Shown piece after piece: positions 1 through 12,857 of a DNA stretch of 64,000 nt (the first letter of the stretch is position 1; each line of letters begins with the position of its first letter). Both the position numbers and the translations under genes were made by a program. Source of the DNA: Taenia hydatigena (Eukaryota; Platyhelminthes; Cestoda; Cyclophyllidea; Taeniidae); NCBI GenBank assembly GCA_036345935.2, contig JADWOT020000007.1:5613893-5677892 (forward strand), given 5' to 3'. The notes beneath the pieces were generated by a model. It saw only the letters and a list, made by a program, of their open reading frames with translations. It was not told where the DNA came from and did no database searches.

Positions 1-3000
1 ATTTGATATTAAAGGGAACGAACCGGCAATTGGCTTTTTTATAAATATCTAAAAGTTTAACAAAAGTTTTTATTTTTACAATCGTTATCTTATCCACAAA
101 TGATTTGCTCCCTAAATACCCGACCTAGTTAGTAGGAAATGAAAAACGAAGGGGCTAGAACATTCTACCTTTTGTGGACAAAAAAAACTAGACAAGTGCG
201 CAATGGTAAAGACTAATAAAGAATTAAACACCATGCCAATGGGAGACAAATGAAGCCCCAACACGGCTGATCTCCAATGCTGTGTTCTCCCATGTACGAA
301 CAAAATGTTTAGCATGCTTGTAGAGTCTAGGGTTCGGACTGCGAAAATCACTTGCTAAAATACTCAGTGATGGCGGTGGCGGTTTAATGGTGAATTCAAC
401 GGGAACCCTGCCATGGCGTTGTCCGAAGCACGACGACTCACTCAGCTATGGCTAACACCTTTCACTGATTGTTATTCCGGTAAATGAACCCTATTTATAG
501 CCATTTTCCTACAATTCGAACAGAAATTCAGCTTAGCGGCTGAACTTTCGATGAAGTGAACAGCATATTCGACAGGGTAGAGGCAGTCTCACTGGGAGAC
601 CATGAGACGGCCGTTGCAAACCTCGTGATGGGGGTTGCATCGGAATTTCCGGAGGCAGAGAGGAAGAAGTGTCTCGTTCACCCCATGTTCCCACTGATAT
701 CCATTAGCTCTGACCTATTCATTAAAAGGACTACAAGACGGAAGGCAAGGAGACAATCGGGAAACGCGCAACACCTTCATTCATTGTGTAAATTTGCATC
801 GCGCTGAATGCACCCTCAGAACATCCTGTGTGACGAGCGGCGCATTCACCGAAGACGACGGAAGCCACCATCATGTTTCCAATTTGTAACAAATCCGCCA
901 GCCTGCTCAAGGGCAGCTTTTCACTTCTCATCTTTATTGCATGATAATCGAGTGTAATTTTTTTTCAAATTGGATACTTTGAAGGGTGTGCAGCATTTGG
1001 TTCCTTATTTATTTGCCCGCAAATAGTTTGTGAAAGGATGTATATTCTTCTATAAATCCACTCTTAACGATAAATTGCTAGTTATTTTACACGCCTGCAT
1101 AGGCCCTTTTAACTTAAGCTTTTGTTCATTTGTGTATATTTAGGATTAGGAAGGTACTGAATCAAAGTGTTTTTATCTCGGCAGTTTCAAGGTCCTTGGC
1201 CGTGCTCAGTAATTTGTCTGTCGGTATGGTGGGTAAGTTGCGTGTTTTAGTTGCGGTGGTATTTTGGAATAATGGGATCTGTCGGCTTCAGATCGAAAAT
1301 AACTGTTAAATTTCAGACTTCAATTGATATCAATGATGGTCTGGATCTTAAGGATGACAACAGAGTACCTGTCTGTGGTAGTGCATCTAATAAGCTCCGA
1401 GGGATAACAGAAAAATTGTCAACTTTGAAGTTTGACCTACCTACTGCTCTCCAATTTGTGGTGGTACGAATGGGTTTCTGCTCAGGAAATGGCATGACCA
1501 ATGTTGTGTTTTGATGAATCAATCGTTTATTCCTTTCCTGAAGTCTTCACAAATGCAATGCGACAGCTGCATTATCCAAATTTTTGCAGTAGCCATATTA
1601 GTAGAATTGGTCGTGCCCATTGGACGCGATTTCAGTTGAAGTGCCCTCTGAAAGGGTGCTTGAGTGATTTTCCTCCATTTATGAGTAGAATGTCGTCGCC
1701 TTTAGCTTCAGCAGGCGCGATCTGAATGAGCTTAAGCCAAGGTCGTAAACATTCTGCTACGAACGAGACTTCAACGTGCGTTCTACGCAGTCGTCACTCT
1801 AAACGTCTATCCGTCGGCTTGATCAATACTGCTTCTCGAATACTCAGCCTGCTCCTGCTGATACGAGGATGTTTTTGGATGGAATATTGAATTCTGCTGC
1901 GAGAAATAAAGATGACTGAACAAATGAAGTGGCATACCAGTAATATTTCCTCAGGGTGCTTTGTCTTACTCCAGGTCATTAAACCGTAAATGAAGCAACT
2001 ATTTCAGGTGCGCTCAGGTTAGACTGAGGTGCGCATCGGAATAGCTCACAGAATGTTTGAAATCATTATCTTTCAGACAGTATATAAACCAAGGACACCA
2101 TAAAATAACTAGCGCACTTAATGTTTCAATCTGTTAATCATTGCAGCGCTGCTTAATACTTGCAGGATCCCTCCAAACAGGTCATTTGCACTATTCTATA
2201 AAAAGCATCAAAAAGCATCAATGATGTGTCAAGTGGGATCACATAAAGCAAGCCATAGAAGACCTTATAGTAATTTTTAGTATGAAAGCTGGAGACGTCG
2301 CCAAGATAGTCAGACCAGAGGCCCATGTGTTATTCCTTAGTCCAAGGTACAACCAGGCTATTTTACTTTGAATTCTTGGTTTAGCTGAACCACTGGACAA
2401 GTAGTGTTAAAACGTTTGGGTCAAAAAATGCAAATCAAATCCAAACTGGCTGATCATGAGATTCTGCATCCAGCGTTCTCTATTGAGGACCGAAAAGGTG
2501 TTTTCAACATATTTTAACCACATCGTACCATCGCAAATGCAAATGATGCCATTGCGAATCGTCAATTCGGCAAAAATATCTTGTGAACAATGCCATTTTT
2601 CTGTAAGAATTTAGGCAAGAAATATCTAAGCATTACACGAAAGCTTACTAAGGAAAATGGCAGTTGCTAACTGCCATGATTTCAAATGGGAATAGTTCTG
2701 AGTACACGCATTGTGCAAGATTCAAATTGGGTGGACAAAGCCCCGCCTATTAACTAGGCAGGAATGTATGATTCCTTATTTAGCAATGTTCTGCAACAAG
2801 TGAACAAGGGTGTTTTGGACGTTGTTATTAATTTAGGTCTTTAAGCAGGGTAGGACAAACAGTCAGCACTACGACTTCTTACTAAGAACATGCGACGGGG
2901 ACTCAAGGCTGTTTGTACTGAATCAGCACAATAGGCCAATCGTCTATTAACGCTTATATTCAGCACTTCACACATCACGCTTGCACGGAAATATGTCTGA

Positions 3001-5000
3001 CGATCAGGGCTGGAAAAGTGATTTCCCCCCATTAGCACGTTAAATTTAGATTTGTTACACCTTCTCTGATTGGCGCATACGAGGTAATCCATCTTCCTTA
3101 ACTTATCCTTTGTCACGTTCACAATGATGCAAGAGGTTCCAAGATGACCGCCTGACACTTCCTGTGCATCCGCAAAGGGTTTGTTAAGTAGTTCATACAG
3201 TCCAAAAGTCATTCACATTCCGTTCTTTCGGAATAATCTACTACTCTATCATCAAAAGGTCAGTAGTGCAGGTATGTCTACAAGCGTGGGCTCGATAGAT
3301 GCGTAAAGGCAAGTTCTTCTCTAAAATGCAACTTGTGAATTTAAAACTTAATGATCGTATAGATCAGCATTACCGAATTCCATTTAAAGAGAGCAAACTA
3401 CCTTAACCCCAACCCATGCATTTCAAAAATCGCTCATCATTAGTGAAGATGATTTAGTTTGACGTTAGAAATTTGACAAGGCTGATTCGCTACTCCAGGT
3501 TTAGGAGCGCTACATGAATTTTATTTTCCAGCGCCTTATAAACGTACGTATTTCACCGAGGTGGTCGGCTTAATAAGTAAAAACTTTCATCACACATATC
3601 TAAGCTGAGGGAAAAAGGAAACGCTTGATGTAAGGTTACCCAAAATTTTGTTGGGAACAGGCAAGTAACTTAAATGCGATTATTGTAAATGCTAATCTAT
3701 TCTCTCAAATGCTTCACCCTTGCTTACATTATTATAGGTCAGTAGTTCGTTGGGCAAAGTTACATTTACTTTGCAAAGAGAGGATAGTCGACGCAGTATT
3801 TTAAATTGAAGGCCATGGATTCTGACAAAAATAAAGTAATGCGATAGTTGTGACAAATGCAGCGCGTGAAGGATTGCAATGAAAATGGTAAGACTAACTA
3901 AAGATGTTTATTAATGCACGATAAATATCGCTTAAATCAAAAAACCGACTGAACTTAAAAATATTGAGAAACTAGTACACATCTGGCGTCTTGCACAGCC
4001 TTGCGTTCATAGCATTGCTTGCATTTCCTGATTGTTTACTCTTTTTAGCTGTTCTCCATTACTATTCCCTTTTCCAGCTAATAAAACATTCATGGAGTAG
4101 GGTGGGACATGAATACTCTTTATTTGAAAGCGACCAAAGTCCGGATTTGCGGAGCTCTCGGATTGCTGGGAAGCCAGTAACACCGTAGAATGCATCAGAG
4201 CGGCACGAACTGTAATGTGCAAGTCTCGATGAAAGAATAAAAAATGTCTTTAATCCTGCTTTGTAGGCAATTCGTGAGAGTTTCTCTTCAAAGCTGCAGC
4301 GCAAAATGGCAAGTATATTCCGAAGTAAGAGCACTTAAACCCATATAGCCAAACTCATTTTTGATCTGCCAAAAACATTATTGCTGATAATAGGGAGTGG
4401 GTAGACCGTAAGATAAGGCGATTAACTGACACCGATCCAAAATCGTTGACTGCTTGACAGCACACTAAGTGCTAATTGCACTTTAAATTAAGCACACAAT
4501 TTTCCACACGCCTGGGTTGCCACCTATTCAATTTTAGGTACAAAATTTTATAATGCATTTGGGCAAGGAAACTTTCTCATTAATAGAGTCAATTATAATC
4601 ATCTCGTATGAATAGAAATGTGTGTGCGAGACCAAATTCATGTCCATTAGAAAGGAGTTAGTGCAAAATCTTTGAAATGCACTATCCTGTCTTCAGGATA
4701 CGCTGCCAATTCCAACCTACGAACATGCGTTGTGAGCGGTCATGGCAGACCTTTTAATAAACCAATTACACCACAACACGCACCTGTCAACATGGATTCG
4801 CACGGTGCGTGGTAGTTTAATGCGTTTCTGTGTAGTTGCGTGGTCAATTGAATGGTGATGTCCACGAATCAGGTGGAGTAAGAGGAACTGCATCGATCCA
4901 CGTTAAAATATGCGGCCATGGAAAAGGCGCACGAGTGTTTATTCACATGGCAATAAGAAAACAGAAATAGTTTATTAGTGTACTGCCAAAATTTGGGTCC
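1..5000. other. No supportable gene
   Basis: I see no recognisable protein family, RNA gene or splice-consistent exon set here. The longest open frame is on the minus strand at 2841-3212 (123 codons, ATG start, ending in TAA). It has no domain I recognise, no signal peptide and no flanking promoter or splice pattern, so it may be chance. The sequence is ordinary AT-rich intergenic or intronic DNA. Confidence 0.5.
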
Positions 5001-5019
5001 GTCGCGGTGGCCACCTGGA

Positions 5020-5330
5020 GAGGGAGGTGGAGGATGCGTGATGGTGGGTGGTGAATGGATGGATAAGTGGGTGGGTGGTTGGGTGGATGGATGGACGGCT
5101 GGTAGGCGGAGAGGTGGTGGTGTGTTGTAGTGGGTTGGGCTCGTCTAGTCATGCAGCGACGAGGGAGGGTGGAGGAAGGGCCTGATTCATAGGATGTGTT
5201 GAAGAGGGCGGCTGTGCGCGCGCGTGCGCACACAACAACAGAGGGGGGATGAAGGTAGTAGTGGGGTGGAGTGTGATATGAGGTGTGAGTGATAGAGGAG
5301 GAGAGAGTGACGGAGGGAGGTGCGAAGCAT
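5020..5330. repeat. GT/GA-rich low-complexity tract upstream of the 5S gene
   Basis: The plus strand is strongly purine- and G-rich, with irregular tandem GGTGG, GGAT and GTGGGT words around 5030-5130, a short alternating GC/GT stretch near 5215-5232 and GA-rich sequence up to 5320. The His/Pro-rich open frames on the opposite strand (4943-5383 and an overlapping one) come from this base bias and are not genes. Confidence 0.7.
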
Positions 5331-5337
5331 TGACGAT

Positions 5338-5455
5338 GCCATCGACCATACCATGCAGAAAGCACCGATTCTCGTCCGATCACCGAAGTTAAGCTACGTC
5401 GGGCCGGGTTGGTACTTGCATGGGTGACCGGCTGGGAATACTCGGTGTTGCTGGC
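5338..5455 (+). rRNA. 5S ribosomal RNA gene
   Basis: This encodes the RNA polymerase III-transcribed 5S component of the large ribosomal subunit. The 118-nt span has the usual 5S length. The first nine bases (GCCATCGAC) pair with the last nine (GTTGCTGGC) at eight of nine positions, forming helix I. The eukaryotic internal control region is recognisable: CGTCCGATCACCGAAGTTAAG around 5373, with box A-like AGTTAAGCTACG, then GGTACTTGCATGGGTGACC (IE/box C) near 5410-5429 and CTGGGAATAC near 5432. The flank after 5455 is pyrimidine-rich but lacks a clean TTTT immediately downstream. Only one copy is in the window, so it could be a dispersed functional copy or a recent pseudogene. The intact terminal helix and control region favour a functional gene. 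Confidence 0.85.
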
Positions 5456-5459
5456 CCTC

Positions 5460-8190
5460 TATTCTTCTCTTTCTTCTCCTTTAAACTGCCTACCCATCTG
5501 AAGTGCATTGCTATCCACCTCACTCACCTTGGACCATGGACGCAAGCACTCCTCGTCCCTTCACACTATAGAGGCGAAGGATATTTTTGCGAATGATAAA
5601 TAGAATGGTGTGGAAATGGGCTTTATTTGGTGCGTGAATGAAGGCTGTTAGGTTGATAAGGAGAGAATGCAATCTGTCATAAGCGCTTAAGCTTCCATTT
5701 GGTCATTTTATATAGCACATATGCTGTCGGAAACCCAGAATTTTTCATGCTTTGAGATGACATTGGTTTTATGTGCGGCAACTGCGTATAATGTGCCGCA
5801 GACAGGCACAAATGCCATGTTTGTTCTATGACCTTATTTTCTTTAGAACCGCTCCCCCCCGTGCAGTGACCGTCGCTTTTGTCCCACAACGAGATTCAAC
5901 ACTGCGTGGAAAGTGGAGAAAAGTGCCTTCGTAATGAGAAGAGCACCCGTCTTAAAAATGTTTTTAAGACTAAGCAATTATATGCTAGGTACTATATCCG
6001 ACAAATTATAGGACTTGAAATTGGAAGTCGTGGTCCCACGCAAATCAAATGGCACCTGCGGATGCTGCTGTCGGTGACAATGCATCTATTTTAACGACTG
6101 GTCAATTTGCTAGAAGTGCATTCAAATCTTGGGCACCCATGAATTCGCAGTTTTATTATGCAAATCTTGAACCCCCAACTTAATGGTCTTTCCACTGTAA
6201 GCAATATTCAGAGGGTTTCAAGCCATAAATCCAAATCATTGTTGGATATATGGCCACGCTTTGATCCATTTGACTTAGATCATGTCAGATCTTATGACAT
6301 AAAAGGTGTCACTTTATTTGCCCTCCCTCCATGCATATCCAAAAATTAACACCTGCTGCGTATCTCTGATGATAGCACAACCATTCTTCCCACTCCTCAA
6401 ACGCCAAAATTTTCATTGAAAATTCTACCCAAGCAAGTTTACTTGACACACGCAGAAAAAGCATTCAGCAATTTATTATTCTTTTAGTTCTCGGTAGTTC
6501 GTAGTACGCACTTACGAGAATGTACATTTCAATCAAACCTATCTTGTTGGTTGCAAGAACGATTAATGACAATCGGAAATTTTGTTCATTATACTGCTTT
6601 GCACGCAATGCATAGAAAGCGTTTCTCCTCCCGAGTTACTCATGCGAAGACTGGCTATTGGCCTGGCGGATTGAGCTTGGCCAAAAAGCTAGTTCTGCAG
6701 GGCATTTACAACCTTTAGAAGGAAGACCCTGATCCTTGGTATCCGAAGACATGGGGCTATCATTGACTGGTTCGAATGTTATTTACTGCTCAACCAATCG
6801 ATCCGGTCGTGTGCTTAGCATTGAAGAATATTGTTGCCTTGACGGATTTCATATTGATGGCTCCACAAGTGCATGCTTCCATGTACTCGGTGATAGTAAG
6901 CTGTGGCTTACCGCTTTCTTCATTCCTAATTACCATGTGCTTTACGACTCCAAGGCTTTTATATTATATATCATAATCTTCCATCCTATTTTATGGCCTT
7001 GACTTAATGAATAACGATATTTGGGCCGCGTCATTACAGTATGAAGATTTGTGCGCTGCTTTAATCCACTTGCAAATCTTCTGTGGCATTTTGTCTGCAC
7101 ATACGTCCTAGACTTAAGTTGATCTCTTGAGTAGAGATGCATCATTTCTTCCAAAAGTTAATTTATGCCATTTCAAGAACGATCTTAAATTATGAGTCTA
7201 TGCGGTGCGTAATGACTCTGCCTTGGAAGCTAAAATAAGAGTGCATCACTAAAACGAAAACGAATGAGCGCTTTGGAGCGGTAAAATTGCAACTGCATTG
7301 TGGCAAGTTCATTGTCCACGGCATCTAAACGGAAACGAACTGAAAAGACCATCAAAGCTCGAAGCAGATCCGTAAAACTGTTATCGAAACTATGTTTTAC
7401 GGCCTTCAGGAGGTTAATTTGATTTGCCCGGTGCGTCTTCATTACAAGTATGGATTAATTACATACCCATTTTAAATAAATGCTCTATGTTAAAGTGGGC
7501 ATAAAAGAACTTTAAGTCGACCTTTAAGTGATGTGCCGGCAAAGTTTATCGTCCTAGTTAACAAAAAAATGCTTGTAGCTAAAACCACTGATGTTTGCAA
7601 AATCATTGAGTTCCAAATAAATTTGGCACTTTTCTTTTAGGTTATCAAAGTATGCCTGTGCAAAAATTTGACGTTGTTATGGATTTGCCGCTACGCACCC
7701 TTTGCCTTTGTTCATCAGGTCGGTAAATACATACATAATCACGACCGCAGGGCAGCTTATATGAAACGAACTAGCTACAAATGCATTCAGTATTCGACAC
7801 ACGAAACTGCGTAGTAGAACACTGCCCGTGGCTCTGGATGAGGCTGATGAATGCGGATTTTAATAACTTTTAGCTCAATTGGTGATGCAGCTTTAAAATC
7901 ATCGACGAAAATCCGACCTAATTCCTTAGTCCCGTTGAAATTACCACTAGTACTTGTGAGTTTTAGTAAGAAGAAATATTCTATCATCATTTATTCAGCT
8001 AAAGATAACAGCCCTTGCAGTAGATTACATTTGAAATTCATGAAAAACTAGCGGAATGCATGCCTACAAAAAATTTGGACTCCAGCTCCTTCCCAGCTGT
8101 TCTTTACTCTTATTCGAATCCATTTAGTCGAAAAAAGAAGAATCACATGCCCCAAATATCAAAATATTCTACTATGCACCATCATCTCAC
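5460..8190. other. No supportable gene
   Basis: Only short open frames of up to about 88 codons occur, without family signatures or consistent splice sites. No repeat array or RNA gene was recognised. Confidence 0.5.
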
Positions 8191-8515
8191 TCACAAGCAC
8201 TAGCATTGGTTAGTGTAACAGAATGTAATGTTAGCCTTTGAAACAACCAAAATGATTGACACTGAGGTCAACTTCAACACACCTGTAAGATGTCACTTTT
8301 CAATCATTACGAATGCAGAGCATCGACATCGATTAGCAGTTCTATGTGGATTGTTCTGTCTTCGTTAGTTGATACCAACGTTCACAAAGGATTGGATGAC
8401 TCTATAGTGATACGCCAACACATGATTTTCGCGATCACGGTACGTATCGCAAATCAAGGAGAAAAATAAACCATCATTAGCAACCACAGAACGAGGGTGA
8501 GCTATAGTTTTTCAG
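8191..8515 (-). repeat. Dispersed repeat, copy A (minus orientation)
   Basis: The reverse complement matches copies at 10350-10690 and 12268-12655. Shared blocks, in order, are CCTTCTGTGGTTGCTA-like, a CTTGATTTGC-like block, a segment ending in TAGAACTGCTAATC, then CATCTTACAGGTGTG, GACCTCAGTGTCAATC and a TTTCAAAGGCTA-like block. I saw no long ORF or polymerase fragment. It may be a SINE or a non-autonomous DNA element; no poly-A tail or terminal inverted repeat was found. Confidence 0.7.
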
Positions 8516-9365
8516 TTATTTAAGCGAGATAATTGGTTCAAATGGTAATCGTGACCTAGTTCTCGTGGTACTTAAGAGCGCAGAGTAGGATGAAGCGTGC
8601 ATAAGTTGCAAAAGCAAATCTTTCTTTCTAGTTGTTGGAAAGTGCAGTAAAGAGTGCGGCCATTTCCGCTTTTTTGCATTTAAATGCATTTCGTCGCATG
8701 CGTTTTGGGCAGGCAGCTTGGCGCAGTCAACTACTAGCAGAATCATCAAAATGGACTCATAGAAATGCGTTTGGAGGGAGTTGCGGTTTTTCTACTGAAA
8801 TAGGTATTAACTAAGTTGTCCATTCCATGGCTTCCACAAATAGCACGGGATCAGCGAACGGTGTTGCCTTCTAAGCTATGAACTATCCAAATGCACCTTA
8901 ACAAACCGATGCGTTCTTACTGCTATGTAGTGGAAACCGAAATTCAGTCGATGCTAATAGGCTCTTTGATGCATAATGGTCTTAGCATTGGTAGTCTATT
9001 CATGAGAATCAACCAGCATGTCACTACTACGACAATTATATAGCTAAAGATGTACACTAAAATGCACTTGCATCGTTTGCTAATATAGTCTAAAGGACAA
9101 CCATTTCGTGATCGGTACGCAATGAATCAGGACAAGTGCAAAACATAACGAAGAGTAGACGAGGTTAAAGAGACTATTATAGATTAGCAAGATAGTGACA
9201 TCAAGGTTTAAAGTGAATGTGCTGGCCAGTTTTAGATAATGTCATTGACAAAGCAAGGATATTTAAGGGGTTAAGTAAAGGCGGACAGCTAAATTAATAG
9301 GGAAAGAGCAATAAGGGTGTGAAAAGATTATTTGGAGATGCTATGGGAAGTCATGGATCCTGTGG
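8516..9365. other. No supportable gene
   Basis: This lies between a repeat copy and the 3' end of the apomucin-like gene on the minus strand. No gene or RNA signature was seen. Part of it may be the 3' untranslated region of that gene; I could not place a convincing polyadenylation signal. Confidence 0.45.
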
Positions 9366-10085
9366 TTAGTGTATGGCATTGAAAGACGGTGCAGGAGATC
9401 GTGTTGCATCGGTTGTCACCGACGCTTGTGTCGTTGTTGGGCGGTTGGCAGATGTGGTCGGTGGTCGCGTTGCATTGGGTGTTACTAGAGCCTATGTTGC
9501 AATTGCACCGTTGGCTGACAATTTCGATGGTCGCGTTGTGGTAAGCGTCATAGGAGCCTGTGGTGAAGCTGTACTATTGGCGGACGTTATAACTGGTTCC
9601 GTTGCACTGGACGCCATCAAAGCCTGTTTCGAAATTGAGGCATTGGAAGATGGTACAGGTGGTTCTGTTGTATTGCTTGCCACTGAAGCCCGTGTTGATG
9701 TCTGACAAATAAATGGCGTCCATGTTTGGGTTGTGTTGAACGTTACCGGCACATACTTTGTAAGCGTGACATTGGTAGACGGTGAAGACGGCTTCGTTAC
9801 ATTCGAAGTCATTTGGACCTGTCTTAATGTTCTTGCATTGGAAGAGGGTAGGACGGATTCCGATGTATTGGGCAGTTTCAGAGCCTTTGTTGATTCTGTG
9901 GCATCAACAGTGGTTTGGTGTTCATCCTTAGCATTAAGTGCTGCGGAATCTTGCATTGGCTCTCTCCCATCTATCATTGCTCCTGACAACTTTACTTCCA
10001 TCAGCATTTTCCTGTAAGAAGCACCTCTGTAAGCAAACATACCGAAGATGAGCGTCAGAATGAAGAGGGATTTGAACATCAGCAT
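9366..10085 (-). pseudogene. Secreted Thr/Ser/Pro-rich apomucin-like gene with an in-frame stop
   Basis: The frame opens at an ATG at 10085, reads 197 codons to a TAG at 9492-9494, and continues with no other stop to a TAA at 9366-9368 (239 sense codons if the TAG were ignored). The N-terminus has a short hydrophobic core (MLMFKSLFILTLIFGMFAY) typical of a signal peptide. From about residue 65 onward the protein consists of roughly 22-residue imperfect repeats, about eight units including those after the stop. They have the pattern Ala-x4-Asn-x-Thr-x-Pro...Ser-x-Asn...Gln/Lys and many N-x-T/S sequons. Such small Thr-rich secreted proteins are known as glycocalyx or tegument mucins of tapeworms, with a structural rather than catalytic role. 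The repeats continue in the same register beyond the TAG, which falls where neighbouring units have CAG. It is therefore probably a recent nonsense change, an allele or an error. No intron is needed. A long antisense frame across the repeats is a composition shadow. Confidence 0.65.
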
Positions 10086-10128
10086 GATAATCTTGTATTC
10101 TACACATTCCCGTTAGGTCTCTGGCTAC

Positions 10129-10135
10129 ATTTATA
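10129..10135 (-). promoter_or_regulatory. TATA box of the apomucin-like gene
   Basis: The minus strand reads CACTATAAATG here, 44 nt upstream of the ATG at 10085. That suits a transcription start near 10100 and a short 5' leader. This is consensus and spacing only. Confidence 0.5.
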
Positions 10136-10349
10136 GTGTATGCCCATGCGTAGGTGGATTTTGTAAAGTCATGAGATGACACCACAAGCTGACCCATTTT
10201 TCAGTTCACTGACACCATATCTGCAATCAAACGAATGGCGTAAACATAGCTACGGTATCGTCACCGCTTTTTTAGAAAAAAAAGAGAATCTCATGCAAAA
10301 ACCAGAAACAGCAACAACTCTACACTATATTGTCCATCCCATCCCGCGA

Positions 10350-10690
10350 CCTCAAGTACACGAGAAGTGAGTCATGTTTTTTGCTTAAACCAATTGTTTC
10401 GCCTAAATACCCGAAAAAATTTTAACCACCCTCCTTCTGTGGTTGCTATTGATGCTTCACATTTCCTTGATTTGCAATAAACATTGTAAAGTGCGAAACT
10501 TGTAAGCGTTGACGGAGACAGGACAATCCACATAGAACTGCTAATCAATCCGATGCCCTGCGTTCACAATGGTTGAAAAGAGATATCTTACAGGTGTGTT
10601 GAAGTTGACCTCAGTGCCAATCACCTTTGGGTGCTTCGAAGGCCACCAGTCCATGCTGGTACACTAGCAAATGCTAGTGCTTGCTGGTTA
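10350..10690 (+). repeat. Dispersed repeat, copy B
   Basis: Same family as 8191-8515 and 12268-12655. It shares CCTTCTGTGGTTGCTA, TTGATTTGCAATA, CATAGAACTGCTAATCAATC, TTACAGGTGTG and GACCTCAGTGCCAATC. Compared with copies A and C it lacks about 55 nt between the TTGATTTGC block and the CATAGAACTGC block (near 10510), so it carries an internal deletion. Confidence 0.7.
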
Positions 10691-12267
10691 CTTAGTTACA
10701 AATCGTAGATATTTGCTTTATAAATCTGTTCTGACTTTGTCTTAAATATCACGTTGCATTCTACGGCTATCTTTGCATTTATTACACTATTTTGTTTAAA
10801 TACGCATTTATGCTTTTGCTCTGACTCCAGAATATTTAATAGAATACCCACCATGGCATATAACAATAACTAGAATAATGAACGGCAGCAGTAAATGCGA
10901 TAGTCTCGTCGTACGTTGAGTGCATTTCCACTTGTTAAGCCTGTAGCTCGGTTTATAACTGTAGTGTAGGTTAAGGCGGCTAGTTGGATCGCGCTGGAAC
11001 ACAGACAAATGCATGCACATTTATCATGATTGTATCTAAATATACAGCGCAATTGAAACCAGTGGCGTGTGAGACTATGCTTGACTAATGGGCATGTGAT
11101 GTTGCTATACTACTGTCGGAATTCTCTGAGTTATTTGTGCGATTAATCGCAACGTAATGGGATGCAACGTCTGCCTTTTCGAACTATTCAAGCAACAGTA
11201 AAATTGATTTGTATCGTCAGATTTGCTGTATATCAAAGTCTAATAACTGCCTTTCGCAATAAATATACAATCATAACACCTCAAATCATCCTGTCTTACA
11301 AAACCAATAATGTTGCTAAAGAGCGTGTTTTTCAAAGCATGCTTATTCTGCTAAATAATACTGGCGATTGAATAGAGCAGCTGTGCTGGATGAATGGAAC
11401 AAAGTATAAAGCGTGAAAATCCTGAATTTGGCCAGCAAGTGGAGACCACAGCTACGAAGTGCGAAGGTCACTGGGCATTGAAGCAAAGAGAGTCAAGAAA
11501 ATTGGCGCGTTTGCATCCGCCGCCCGATTCGCTTTATATCAACCAAATAAAAATCAGCTCATCAACTTCGTTATCAGCCTTTTTCTTTGCAACGAGTCTG
11601 GCTGCAACCCCATATCTCAGTAATATCACTGTCCTATAGACACCCAAGTACCAAAAATTCATTATATTAAGTTAGCGTATTATGTAGAATTTGCAGGTAC
11701 AGCATCTACGAATGATGGTCAACAGGCACACCATCTAAGTCAGTAACAGCACACTGAAATCAAACATTTGCGGCACATCAAAGGCAGAACTTTGCGTTGC
11801 AAGACAAACGCTGTCGAAATTGACAAATTCACCAGGGGCAGCACTGCAACACCGACTCACGAAATTACTGACTGTTAGAAACCCGCTGGTGCACCATTCC
11901 ACCGTCCCGCATGTAAAGGCCCGACAAAACGCTTACCATTGCAGCCTCGTGTGCACTCGATCACATCCTATTTAAGCAGCCACATAAAGGCTTGGCAATA
12001 CTTTCACCACCTTAGAATTCTCAAATGACCCATTTCTAGCCACATACAACCACCACAACGTCTTAATTACGCAAAGCATTTAGCGAAACAACAAAATAAA
12101 AGCTAGAAATTGATAAGAATGCGTGACAATAATGCAGTAAATGGTAGATTCCGTATTTTAAAGAAAGAGATTGCTATGCAAAAGGCGGGAATAGCAGCAC
12201 CCTTACTACATTTTTAATGCTGTAAAGAGATATTTTAGCTTATGTGAGCTTCATCCTCGTCTGTGGC

Positions 12268-12655
12268 CTCAAGTACCTTGAGAGCTGTGCTACATATCCT
12301 GTTTATACCATTTGTTCCGCTCAAATACCTTAAAGAATTTTGGGGTTACTCTCCTTCTGTGGTGGTTAACAATGTTTTACTTATTTAAATGATTTGCAAT
12401 ACGCATCGTGAAACGAAAATTGTAGTTGTTGGTGCATCACAATAGAGTCAATCAATCCTATGTGAACTTTGGTGTCACCCTACGGAGACAGATTAATTCA
12501 CTTAGAACTGCTAATCAGTCTTGATGACCTGCGTTCACAATGATTGATAAGAGACGTCTTACAGGTGTGCTAAATTTGACCTTAGTGTCAATCGCCTTTG
12601 GATGTTTCAAAGGCTACCATTTCATTCTGCTGCACTAACCGATGGTGGTGCCTGT
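12268..12655 (+). repeat. Dispersed repeat, copy C
   Basis: The longest of the three copies, starting at a CCTCAAGTAC shared with copy B and ending about 30 nt before the assembly gap. Blocks include CTCCTTCTGTGGTGG, AATGATTTGCAATACGC, TAGAACTGCTAATCAGTC and CTTACAGGTGTG. By eye it is the most divergent copy. The element may continue into the gap. Confidence 0.7.
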
Positions 12656-12688
12656 AAATAAGACAGTCACACGTATTAAAGTATTTTA

Positions 12689-12857
12689 NNNNNNNNNNNN
12701 NNNNNNNNNNNNNNNNNNNNNNNNNNNNNNNNNNNNNNNNNNNNNNNNNNNNNNNNNNNNNNNNNNNNNNNNNNNNNNNNNNNNNNNNNNNNNNNNNNNN
12801 NNNNNNNNNNNNNNNNNNNNNNNNNNNNNNNNNNNNNNNNNNNNNNNNNNNNNNNNN
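12689..12857. other. Assembly gap (169 N)
   Basis: An uninterrupted run of N. It lies directly after repeat copy C, so the assembly probably broke on repetitive sequence. Translations across it are meaningless. Confidence 0.99.

Noticed and set aside
4943..5383. 146-codon His/Pro-rich frame on the minus strand
   Set aside because: Product of the GT/GA-rich low-complexity tract and overlapping the start of the 5S gene; no domain or splice evidence.
9373..10017. Long open frames on the plus strand across the apomucin gene (110 and 94 codons)
   Set aside because: They are antisense to the Thr/Ser repeats; the lack of stops follows from the repeat codon composition, and the minus strand has the signal peptide, TATA box and sequons.
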